IMG/VR virus record: IMGVR_UViG_3300020548_000026
Coordinates: 1-29,823 of that record
Reading direction: 5' to 3' (one strand)
DNA length: 29,823 nucleotides
Source: a virus
Below, one piece after another: positions 21,201 to 28,500 of this stretch. How positions within the stretch are numbered: position 1 is the first letter of the stretch; every line of letters begins with the position of its first letter. Below the pieces are notes generated by a model that did no database searches, was not told the origin of the DNA, and saw only the letters and a program-made list of their open reading frames with translations. The position numbers and the translations under genes are program-made.

Positions 21201-23331
21201 CGCTAATGCCACCTTCTTCTTTGACGTGCATACCTCTAGCAAGCACGTTGTCTCCAGATGCCTTCTTAAATGACTCAGCGTTAGTATGGGATACTACACG
21301 TACATCTCTACCAGACTTGGACAGTGAATCAATCACGTTCTGGATAGACTGAACGCCAGACAGAACGTCCTGCTTGGTTGTACCAGATAATGCGAAGAAG
21401 TCGTCTGCCTTTTCGTTTACGTAGTTAGACAGCCAGTCAATAGCATTGCCAGCAGTTGATTGGTTAATCTTGAGGCTACGAACCTTAGGACCTAACTCCT
21501 GCTCAACTGCTTGCGTTACTTCTTGAGGTGTTTGAAGAACTCCACCTGCCTGAGTCGTTTGAGCGCCTGCTCCTTCGATAGGTTGGGCTTGCTGAGTGGC
21601 TTGCCCTGCTTGGATAGGACTTGATACTTGTTGTTGCGCTTGGCTATCATACTTCTGTTCGATTTTGGCTTTCTCTGCTAGAGCATTCTTAATGTCCGAA
21701 ACTAACTGAGCCTTAGCCTCAGAGCTAGTGAGCTTACTGTAGTTCTTCATCCCATTAGAGATGGTCTGGTCAAGTTTTATTGTTTTCGTAAGGTCCTCTG
21801 CCGAGTAGTTAGAATAGAATGCCTCTGCATCCTGCTGCATTTTCTTTTCTTTTTTCCTAAACTCTTCCAGCCTCGGCTCTAGCAACTTCTTTTCTTCTAC
21901 AGATACACTAGGGTCATTTTTGATATTTTGGATTTCTTGAATCTTATTACGAACCTCAACTCTGTCGCCAAATATTGGGGTACGAAGCATTGCAGATGGA
22001 CCTTTGGTTGCTACATATTGAAGACCGCCGACTCCACCACCCATAGCCGCACCAACGAATACAGACTCAGCAATATTCATATAGTCAACCTTGTCTCCAG
22101 CAAGTACTTTCTGTAATACTTCTTGAGTTACACCAACAATACCTTCTTCAAGTCCCTCCTCTAAAGGCTGTCTAGCTATCTGTGGTAATTTACCGAACAG
22201 CATATCACCAAACTCTTTCTTTGGCATTTTAGCCACGTCTTCAGCTGTGCCAAAGATTGCACGAACTGCTTTAATATCAGATGCAAACAGTTTCTCAGTT
22301 GCATACTCAGCAAGACCTACTCCTGTAGCGTATATTACCTTCTCTATGTCATTATACCTGTCGTCATTTACTACCTCGTTAAACGCGCTACCTGAAGAAA
22401 TAACACCAAGTGCGGCGGGGCCAGCTATAACTCCAGCAGCTAGATTCATACTCTGGTCAAGCATATCCATACCAAGCAGAGTGAGGTCCCCCTCAAGAGC
22501 CATACCTAATGAGCCCTTCTCTATCTGTTCATCTGTGTATCCAAGATTAAATCTAGATGCATACGTTTGTATCGATACAAGTTTAGCTGCATCTGTACTT
22601 GCTCTCTGAAAAATGTTTCCTTCCAAGAACTTATCTGCATCAGCGCCGACTAAGTAGTATGGAACTCTAGCTGCCATATCTACAAATCCAGTAACTCCCG
22701 AAATAAGAGAGTTGAATCCTCTACTTAGGAAACTACTTTCTTCAGCGATTTTCTTCTGCTCTTTAGCAAACAGTTCGATTTGAGACTTCATATCTGCATC
22801 TATAGAAGACACAGCAGCTGGGTTTATTGAACCGTTTTCATTGAATAGAGACGTGGGAGCGAGATTATCCTCATCCAACTCCTTATATGCTACGTATGTT
22901 TTTTCAAGCTCTGGACGTATCTTTTCAAAGTCTTCAGCTGTTTTGACTGATGACAACTTCATTGCCAATTCAGTACCAGCTTCTGCTCTTTGAGTTGTAA
23001 GCCAGTCTCGTCTTACGTTTTTAGTTTCCTCCTTTGGGTCTTGAGCTCCCTGAAAACCAACACCTTGAGCCTGACGGAATCCAGTAGGGCCCCAAGTTAC
23101 TTGCTGACCAAGTTGATTAGTTTTCTGAGAATCCGAAGAAGAAGGCCCTTGAGCCTGCGTGGATTGTGATTCCGAACCGGAAGGTCTTTTTTTTTTACTG
23201 CCGTAGAAGTTAGCCGCTAACGCAATATCGTCGTCGGCGTAACCATTCTTTTTCATTGCGGCAGAGACCTCGTCAATTGACTTCCCACTGGCGTAGGCCT
23301 TCTCAAGAATTGCCTTAAGTTCTTCGTTCAT
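15238..23331 (-). CDS. Giant polyvalent internal-virion/ejection protein with zinc-protease motif (2697 aa)
   Basis: Probably packaged in the virion and delivered with the DNA, as T7 gp16-type and crAss-like cargo proteins are. In order: a small helical domain (1-45); a lysine/Ser/Gln-rich linker; glycine-rich hydrophobic segments (about 297-320, 424-440) that could enter membranes; a coiled coil (457-563) and Q-rich linker; a metallopeptidase-like domain with HEAVH (H726, E727, H730) and downstream acids E783/E787 as possible third ligand; several unassigned alpha/beta domains (900-1750); a coiled coil (about 1820-1937); and a C-terminal part with NPLFIVRNLPRD (from N2109), typical of the LPD38-like domain of large polyvalent proteins, plus a hydrophobic helix near 2300. 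Ends in a charged helix. Confidence 0.85.
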   Translation of the reverse strand: MNEELKAILEKAYASGKSIDEVSAAMKKNGYADDDIALAANFYGSKKKRPSGSESQSTQAQGPSSSDSQKTNQLGQQVTWGPTGFRQAQGVGFQGAQDPKEETKNVRRDWLTTQRAEAGTELAMKLSSVKTAEDFEKIRPELEKTYVAYKELDEDNLAPTSLFNENGSINPAAVSSIDADMKSQIELFAKEQKKIAEESSFLSRGFNSLISGVTGFVDMAARVPYYLVGADADKFLEGNIFQRASTDAAKLVSIQTYASRFNLGYTDEQIEKGSLGMALEGDLTLLGMDMLDQSMNLAAGVIAGPAALGVISSGSAFNEVVNDDRYNDIEKVIYATGVGLAEYATEKLFASDIKAVRAIFGTAEDVAKMPKKEFGDMLFGKLPQIARQPLEEGLEEGIVGVTQEVLQKVLAGDKVDYMNIAESVFVGAAMGGGVGGLQYVATKGPSAMLRTPIFGDRVEVRNKIQEIQNIKNDPSVSVEEKKLLEPRLEEFRKKEKKMQQDAEAFYSNYSAEDLTKTIKLDQTISNGMKNYSKLTSSEAKAQLVSDIKNALAEKAKIEQKYDSQAQQQVSSPIQAGQATQQAQPIEGAGAQTTQAGGVLQTPQEVTQAVEQELGPKVRSLKINQSTAGNAIDWLSNYVNEKADDFFALSGTTKQDVLSGVQSIQNVIDSLSKSGRDVRVVSHTNAESFKKASGDNVLARGMHVKEEGGISEIHLFVPAIASNTVYHEAVHEVAPDILGVEGTKKLAKTLRSAILKDKALTQYMGNFIEKYQAMGASEAELDDEFVTELSSLIASNQIDIEVKRSLATKFLEIINKFLGTKFNVAPTSAQLIDAMRSISNSLGGGVAVNVEDLELGSVIARGVYDGGPTNKKQQFTPVDISFNDEMPKNVEVVDVKDKLSMDSVLERSGGAFVIINSDGTAIRHAADGQDVYGGFGYSFIKQNIDDKIGFAASADNKVTELGDLIKRVAEERDASNPEHVGKPVSVFVMIQSPGAAFGNAYGAKFFADGISKAIESGDISQSEFKSSLNDFVEKEVAKLEKNIASKEGKSDYEKNKAIRQATIKKIRMLSEAVQSSDFTTKEGHDALQRLVSSNDKMDFKTRRDFLENFIPGVQAVSGPGAAAKNALLRAGFNNKAFFSEYLDKNIVDNLKGDGDSGYSLSGFFVNDPYMGAQEYLSKSKDGKFVHPQFNSKFHGEDPFLLDGKYYVDKIFSEQQFVSASGSPTSVATSVAGSMYVSSAKSKKSTRTKEEQAQAITEVRRKAKVANSLRAFSISAAPYVETKITNVDEAKAAFKSDEAYVALKKEQTRIVDAFDPNLAETIKQYDNIGGYRNFETGRVTVETSSRIEASISMDDAELIAALNGALAKEIQNSALISRVDEKGTGLLTEINLETKAQKSLLDKIDEMGLNAGFSYTIESGKNRISFAWNTQIESWGLSLDEYLENISKFFNFVKENNLTKDAELTTQQADVRFIQESDYGRIIGEARNSQRYKGKSWENLHRLLSEAEEKISNKAKLKEKYQLVDKSNLNSFNAFNAIYNSLQNEPKKNMRFLLEYTDVVKNDSDASSGRYLKFKGGDADKEIARTFEVRFADHTKKKGSEDAKLFTDDGYKVDRVHKIHYLNAWSPETFKKVVETLRNFGFTITPEAMQKGMSRLQAGGNEYDYLKSVSDYTNGRLVPRISEDEFVNLMSQLGVSDYSAREVYNDFLDGSMGPKRVAAANIDNIYKQFEDRVYEEPWYKSVFNVRKLRNALFDRQSNIKRELLNARVDGAYDFLVNKAGASARAKYSVNKADRKIFGGLSEDAVKALNKIVFLRRVIEVDQSFDDRRASITEQLAQAKVDMDYASSRVASLASNVNVEKKNKLKAELEKATAEFERLQGLLAETNRPRHTQDRKNNSYIDKEGAIAELSRLSREVANFEELNKRADAYFAEFRSILDDVYKNGLITKELYDKIKDFDYSPRVFLNHAFDFGDNDVSVRDYGLSGDQVKAIREGSADDTIMDSRFLLAAYAASASSRILKNRANKALFKAALDNTNREWVKPQDPSGDASTGFETVYFYENGAQSKFQLRTDLKREWDGANRLLEFGPKTTKAISYITGSALLKLLATRANPLFIVRNLPRDFGHILFFTDVYDNQNIYFGSYNLMRDFLKGVKSFKADDKYFQEYMEMGGGMDFLSTDGRPGSLRADKGKLDKFVDRLSSIGEISEVGFRVAVYKKFRDDAAAEFESKYGQEPTGDDLELIKAKAVNKARSIIDFAQGGNLTKGLEVFKPYINSAFQGFRVSADYIRANPKKFASKFLQAQAGMMILAMVNALVGDDDMDEIPDEVKLRYFIIMLPTKYTDEKGKERRAYIKIAKPQQMVPFFALMDIMNGYALASITGNDKYSPSDDLLGYALNSVKSAMPTGASLSEITSSVPSISMALTYLTNYDLFRDRAVTMDFNEILPMDEGINDPNVERFYKVIGKVTGELQELTTGEKSGVSPARLKASVEKVITSPSSSLVVGATYGLLDIITSVVPLDNDMSAAESKSAASKVVAALGKNGMSVSKSLWGETNPDWKVYNQKEDLMRIDQESGSKRMKIRDSAQELGLDYIKAETEADKKDILNKAKLQVEEVKKSNVVDAMYYRDSFLTAAKKRSASQNTNEIIYSKDEEARAKKVYLLYGDMSDDELLDLRKQIYQESGYSFSAKFKYEYDRLRKK
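23187..23196 (-). repeat. A10 homopolymer in the giant gene
   Basis: The coding strand has ten consecutive A residues at codons 46-49 (AGT AAA AAA AAA AGA; K46-K48), just after the N-terminal helical domain. Such a run can cause polymerase slippage or ribosomal frameshifting. In either alternative frame stops follow within about 20-30 codons, so slippage would yield a short N-terminal product. Confidence 0.7.
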
Positions 23332-23353
23332 AGCATTGTATATCTGCGATATG

Positions 23354-23361
23354 CAAATATA
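23354..23361 (-). promoter_or_regulatory. TATATTTG -7-like element upstream of the giant gene
   Basis: In the 35-base gap before the giant gene the minus strand reads TATATTTG, a perfect Bacteroidetes -7 box, ending 22 bases before the ATG at 23331. The expected TTTG at -33 is absent (CGAC at 20 bases). It may be a promoter needing an activator or a chance match. Confidence 0.4.
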
Positions 23362-23366
23362 CTAAA

Positions 23367-24722
23367 CTATTCCACGCCGAGGTCGCCCTTCAGGCCAGAC
23401 GAGTTTGGAACTGCAATGTTAGAAGCAATAGACCTCATATTGTCATACATACCTCTAGATATCAACTCAGACTCAATCCCACGCCTTTGCTCACCATTTA
23501 TCGTTCCAGTATATGACTCCTTCTTTGTTTCGGCCATATCTAATGGTCCAGTCGCTTTTATGATTTTGTAACTAACTATTGTTCCATTGGGCGCAATAGA
23601 TAAATCAGTTAAATACAAATCGTCTTCTCCTGTTATTTTTATAGGATTATTAGATAAAGCGAAGGTCGCAGCCTTTCTCTGCTTGCCAGTTATCTTGTCG
23701 GTAACTGTCTCAATCTTTGACGTTCTAATTACCCCAGCAACCTCGAGCTCTGCTTTTGTAGGCTTGGATTTTCCGCCACCGCCGCCGCCGCCTCCAGTGA
23801 CCTGAGCAGATGGACGCTGAGACTTAATGGCCTCTGAGTATGTTTTCTCAAAATCCTGAAGTGCGGCCTCCATAAATGCGGGCTCTTCTTTCATTCTGCG
23901 CTCGATTTCGGCAGCATCAGCGAATCCCAATCTATTCTTGTCAAGGTTGTTAGTTTGTGCATACCAACGAGTAGCAATCATACGCTTGATTTCTGGGTCG
24001 GACTCATAGCGCATTTTGAGTTGTGCTACGCCCTTCTCTACGGCAACATTCTCGTTATATGTAGTGCCATTGGCACCATCAATACGGACACCAGCTAACG
24101 TGTAGATATTCTTGGCGTCTTGCTGTGCTACTGCTACTGGGTCGACAAACTTGATGTTCGGGTCAACTTTGTCTAGGGAGAACGAGTTGTATGGGTTCTG
24201 CTCTTGCTTAAAATAAACTGATTGAGACAATGGAACCATAGCCCCGTCTGGCTCCTTAACCATAACGATACCGTTCTCAATCTTAGTCTCCATACGTCCG
24301 CTAGTAAATTCAGAATACTTCTGCTTAGCAATATCTGGTGTATCTAAGTATCCCACACCCTTAGATGCGTTCATTCTGTTAATCTCATCTGTGGCAGTTG
24401 CTGACACACTAAGACCTATTCCTAAGGCTTGATTAAACTGAGCTCTGGTTGCCTCCATCTTGGCCTTAGCTTCCTGAGAGCCACTCGTCTCAAATTCAAT
24501 GGCAGACTCCTTCCAAGCGTTGTACGATGCTTGTGTAGCATCCTTGTACTTACCAGCAAGCTTGTATTGGTTCTCGACGAACTGTTTGTCAATACCCATA
24601 GCCTCCGTCAACTTCTGCCGCTTCTCTGCCTCCTGCTTACGCTTCTCGGCAGCTTGGGCTTCCATTGCGGCTCCTTGAGCCGCCCATTCGGGTACTTTGA
24701 ATACTGTAGTGCTTAGAGCCAT
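23367..24722 (-). CDS. Internal virion/cargo protein candidate (451 aa)
   Basis: A 451-residue soluble protein. Residues about 13-110 are alanine-, lysine- and glutamate-rich helix, probably coiled coil (AAQGAAMEAQAAEKRKQEAE). A mixed middle domain with PYNSFSLDKVDPNIKFVDP near 180 follows, then another helical region (220-300), an eight-glycine linker (310-317) and a C-terminal beta-type domain (ISNNPIKITGEDDLYL-like strands). The helix-rich, Ala-heavy composition and position between the 272-residue and 2697-residue genes fit an internal or ejected virion protein. Its start overlaps the preceding stop by one base (TAATG), so the two are coupled. No enzymatic motif. Confidence 0.65.
   Translation of the reverse strand: MALSTTVFKVPEWAAQGAAMEAQAAEKRKQEAEKRQKLTEAMGIDKQFVENQYKLAGKYKDATQASYNAWKESAIEFETSGSQEAKAKMEATRAQFNQALGIGLSVSATATDEINRMNASKGVGYLDTPDIAKQKYSEFTSGRMETKIENGIVMVKEPDGAMVPLSQSVYFKQEQNPYNSFSLDKVDPNIKFVDPVAVAQQDAKNIYTLAGVRIDGANGTTYNENVAVEKGVAQLKMRYESDPEIKRMIATRWYAQTNNLDKNRLGFADAAEIERRMKEEPAFMEAALQDFEKTYSEAIKSQRPSAQVTGGGGGGGGKSKPTKAELEVAGVIRTSKIETVTDKITGKQRKAATFALSNNPIKITGEDDLYLTDLSIAPNGTIVSYKIIKATGPLDMAETKKESYTGTINGEQRRGIESELISRGMYDNMRSIASNIAVPNSSGLKGDLGVE
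23772..23795 (-). repeat. GGC-type trinucleotide run encoding Gly8
   Basis: Eight consecutive glycine codons (mostly GGC on the coding strand) encode Gly310-Gly317 of the 451-residue protein, between its helical part and its C-terminal domain. It is a flexible linker and a potential spot for replication slippage in multiples of three. Confidence 0.85.
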
Positions 24723-25540
24723 TACTTCTCGAACTTCTTAATTAAACTCTTCACGTATGCGTGAAGTTTCTCTTTATCTCCTGCGCTTGTAAACTTCTTG
24801 ATGTTAGACATCTGAGTAGGGTTGAAGATGTATTCTCCACCAGTCATCTCGCCAATCTTGGCTCCGTCCTTCATAATATCGATAGGATTCTCTTTGTGAG
24901 AGAACTTACCCGGGGTCTTCTCAATCTTTCCGCCTTTAGCATTGATAGGGGTTGAAGGGGTTGGAGTGGTTTTGTCACCACCTAATTTAGCACCAGCTAA
25001 TGACATACCAGCACTACCTAGCGCACTAATGCCTCCAGCGATGTTTTGCACAGCCGCCTCCTTAGCAGCTTGAGCGAAGCCAAGCTCCTGCTGGTATCTT
25101 CCCTCTTTGCGACCCATAGTTGCTTCCTGAGCGCCAGCAAGCTGAGATAGCGCTGCGGTTTGACGCTGCTGTTGCATATCAGCCATACTCTGCTGCTGTT
25201 GAGCCGCACCCTCAGTAAGGGCTCCGAGACCGCCAAGCAGTGCACGCCCACCTGCCGCGCCAAGAGCTTGAGTTCCACCAGCTAGAGCACGATTCACGTT
25301 CTCCATCTGACGGTTCATAATGTTTTGGTCGTAAGACTCTTTGTAAGCCTTAAAGTATTCAGATGGAGTGTCGAGTGATGGTGCCGACGCTTTAACTCGC
25401 TCTAGCTCTTTATTGGCCTTTTTGTTTGCGGCAATACCGTAAATCATTTGGCCAATACCAGCAGCACCCTGAAGGGCTGCCCCAGCGATGGCGGCTCCAC
25501 CGACTGCGTAAATCTTCTTATTTGACTTCTTGGACTTCAT
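24722..25540 (-). CDS. Small internal virion/cargo protein candidate (272 aa)
   Basis: A 272-residue protein. Residues 13-38 form an Ala/Gly-rich hydrophobic helix (VGGAAIAGAALQGAAGIGQM), then comes a helix (KKANKELERVKAS), a long Gln/Ala/Gly-rich stretch (85-190, including AQQQQSMADMQQQRQT) and a C-terminal domain with KGGKIEKTPGKFSHKENPID and MTGGEYIFNPTQMSNIKK. The last motif ('G.KI.EMTGGEYIFNP.Q') recurs, as I recall, in internal-virion proteins of Bacteroidetes and crAss-like phages. A membrane-active or pore-forming role during DNA ejection is inferred. A -7-like element lies four bases before its ATG. Confidence 0.65.
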   Translation of the reverse strand: MKSKKSNKKIYAVGGAAIAGAALQGAAGIGQMIYGIAANKKANKELERVKASAPSLDTPSEYFKAYKESYDQNIMNRQMENVNRALAGGTQALGAAGGRALLGGLGALTEGAAQQQQSMADMQQQRQTAALSQLAGAQEATMGRKEGRYQQELGFAQAAKEAAVQNIAGGISALGSAGMSLAGAKLGGDKTTPTPSTPINAKGGKIEKTPGKFSHKENPIDIMKDGAKIGEMTGGEYIFNPTQMSNIKKFTSAGDKEKLHAYVKSLIKKFEK

Positions 25541-25544
25541 AATA

Positions 25545-25552
25545 CAAAGATA
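25545..25552 (-). promoter_or_regulatory. TATCTTTG -7-like element before the 272-aa gene
   Basis: The minus strand reads TATCTTTG then TATT and the ATG at 25540. It is a perfect TAnnTTTG and is identical over ten bases (TATCTTTGTA) to the promoter at 14333-14342. There is no TTTG 19-21 bases further up (ACAA instead). Start of transcription would fall at about the ATG. Confidence 0.4.
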
Positions 25553-25555
25553 CCT

Positions 25556-25569
25556 ATTAGTTAACTAAT
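25556..25569. promoter_or_regulatory. 14-base perfect palindrome ATTAGTTAACTAAT
   Basis: The palindrome spans the stop codon of the tail gene and lies three bases upstream, on the minus strand, of the TATCTTTG element. It would occupy the -33 to -10 spacer of a promoter there, a typical operator position. It could equally be a coincidence of the LVN-stop coding sequence. Confidence 0.35.
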
Positions 25570-28500
25570 TCGTTGTGAAGCATCGAGCGGTTGAATACCG
25601 CGTTGAATGCGTAAGTTTCGACTGCCGAAGACAGTCCATTTGTGAATGTGAACACCGCGTAAGGGCCACGCATCTTATCTCCATCAACAGCGGAGTTGGA
25701 CGTTACGGCAATTATTTGACCCACCGACACAGTACTAGTACCTAAAACAGTCATCGTGTTTCTAGATGTTACTTGTGATATAGTTAAGTCAGTGTTTGCA
25801 AAAACTCCACCAGAAACAACTTTGACAGCTCCATTCAGAGGGAACGGTAGATTGGCGATGTTATTCTGCATAGTGAACGTGAATCCACCAGTGATTGCAT
25901 TAACTGCCGTTACAACCCCGAGAGGGACTATGTTCGAAGTAGATGATGTAGCAGTTGGGATAGATGAATAGTACATACCCTCACGCTTGTCCATACTAGA
26001 TATAGTAACAGTTGATTGGTCTCTTGTCTCAACAGAGAACGACCAAGGCTGATTGCCCTCTACACTAACTGCTTCGAAAGTCTTAACCATAGAGTTGTTC
26101 TGTGCTGATACAACCTTCAACATACTGGCAGTGAATACTCCGTAGAACGTGTTTCTAGTTGACGCATCAGTGTGCTCCCAAGCCGCTCCATTCTTGAAGG
26201 TAATCATTACGTTGTCAACGTAAACTCCAGACTCAGGCGTGAATGAGTATCTAGTTCTCCATACTCCGGACTTAGTATCGAATGCGATTGTTTCATCGGT
26301 GTATGAACCACCACCAAGTCTTTTCTGGAATGATAGGATGTATTCGGAACGCTCTGGGTCAAATACAGCAACAAACTTAAAGTTTGAATCACCGAGCTTA
26401 ACAGCACTTCCAAATTTACCCTGAATGTATGTGTCAACACCCTCTTCGCTAATCGGAGTGATTCCGTCGGGACCGAGTCTAATCACTTTACCAGTGTTAG
26501 CATCGGCGAAGTAAACTCTACCAAAGTTGTTTACTACAGACTCTGGGTGCTTCCCAACTCCATAATCTCCAGCGTAGAAGCTTTGGCTTCCGATGAAGTT
26601 GGTTGATACGGTAACTCCTGCACCTCCACTGATGTACTCGATGAGGTTTCTGTTGATTGGTGCAACTGAACACTTACGTTCCTGAAGAATAGTAATTGAG
26701 TCTCCTCCATCTACGATGTACTGAATAGCCCCGTATACTGGTGAGAAGTCAACAAAGTTTGCCTGACTAAGATTGAATGATGATAGTGACAACACCTGCG
26801 AGTCAAGAACGTAAGGTTCTGAGTACGTAATAGTTGCCTTCCTATATACCTGTCCAGCAGTTGGGGCAGGTGCATTCGGTCGACCTACACTGGTGAACTT
26901 AGAGTCAGCGTAATCCGTGATTGAGTTATCCTCCACGAACGTATCCTCGAAAACGGTTGTAATCAGAGGAGTAGATGAGTAGTTGGTTACTACATTCATC
27001 TTACGCAATCGGTAGTATGCATCACCGTTAAACGTCTCAATTACAGCGTCAGATAGATTCGTAATGTTGGCGAGCGAATAGCTTCCGTTAGGTGGAACCT
27101 CAACGCCAATAAGCCCTACCCTGTTAGCGTCCGTAACTGAGAATATAGTACTAGTACCAGAACGCTTAACGGTAGACACTCTAACCTCGTATGAGGTTGG
27201 TATACCTAGAATTGTTGTGCTAATAACTAGTGCATCACCAGCCTTGATGTCAAGATTGGTTGTGGCAAATCCGTTGGATACAGAAATGTTAGAAGGTCCA
27301 GAGGTCCACGTGTAAGAGTAGTCTCTCTCTCCCTTGTGTCTGTATGTTCCGGAAGCATTAACCACATCATAAACCTCAGAAATCTCTCTGTAGATGTTTA
27401 CATCAGTCTGCTTGATTGGTCTGTAGATTTCAATCTCAGTGTTCTTATTCCAAAGGTCGGTGTCAGCGATTACCTCTGTCTTAGTAAATCCAGATGCGTC
27501 AGGGTTCTCTCTAAGCTTCAGGAACCATCCGATTCTTCTGTCGGCTGGAGTAATTGATGAAGACACTGGAGAATCAGTTGCATCGAAGTACTCATATCCA
27601 AGCACATCAAAAGTATAATCGATATACACTGGGTCTCCGTTGGGTAGAGTTCCGTTCTCGTATTTGACTAGACGAACTTTATCCCCCTCGGCGAACACAT
27701 ACTCAACCTTAGCATTCTTAGCGTCAATGTATGAGTAAGTCTTACCCTCAAGGGTACTCATAGACACGTATATAGTGTCATCTTTATCGTTGGCAAACGC
27801 CTCACCTACGGTGTACTGAAGTGAGTAGTTGTACGAAGTAAACGGAGAGTATACAAGTTGCCACTTAGAGGCCCACGATGGAGCGTTATGCTTTACTCTG
27901 AACTGAAACGAAGTAGGACCTCTTCCGTCGGTGTTTCTCTCTGAGTACCACGATACGTCCTTTGCACCTATCTCGTTAACTGCTCCACTTCTGTTGAACT
28001 TGTCATAGTAAACCACACCGAACTTGTGAGTCTGACCAGACTTAAATGAACGATTAGATGCAGTATAGTTCTGTCTAGAGTTGTAGTTCTTGTACGTTCT
28101 AAAACCTATGAACTGAGTTGAGTATGAGTTGGCTAATAGAGTAGGATTCAGAGTGATAGACAGAAACTCTGAAGAGTCCATAGGGGCCCCAGTAGATGAG
28201 TCGAATCCGCTAGTACTCTCGAGTGATACAGCCACAATCTTAACCAAGAACGAAATCTGAGTTGAGCCGTAGTTTACTGCATCGAGGGAGATGTTTACAG
28301 TGGCAGTTCCTTTGAAGTTGTGAGTCCACCCAGAAGGTTGAAGTGTAGCCTGAGCTTCGGTGATTGGGATAACATAGTTACCCGAGATGTTGCTGATGAA
28401 TCTTGCGTAAACGTCTGGGCTACCGCTGGTAAGGCTATCGTACGCAGGCAGCGTGAACTGCTTGGAGATATTCAGTGCAATCTCACCAAGAGTTAGGTCA

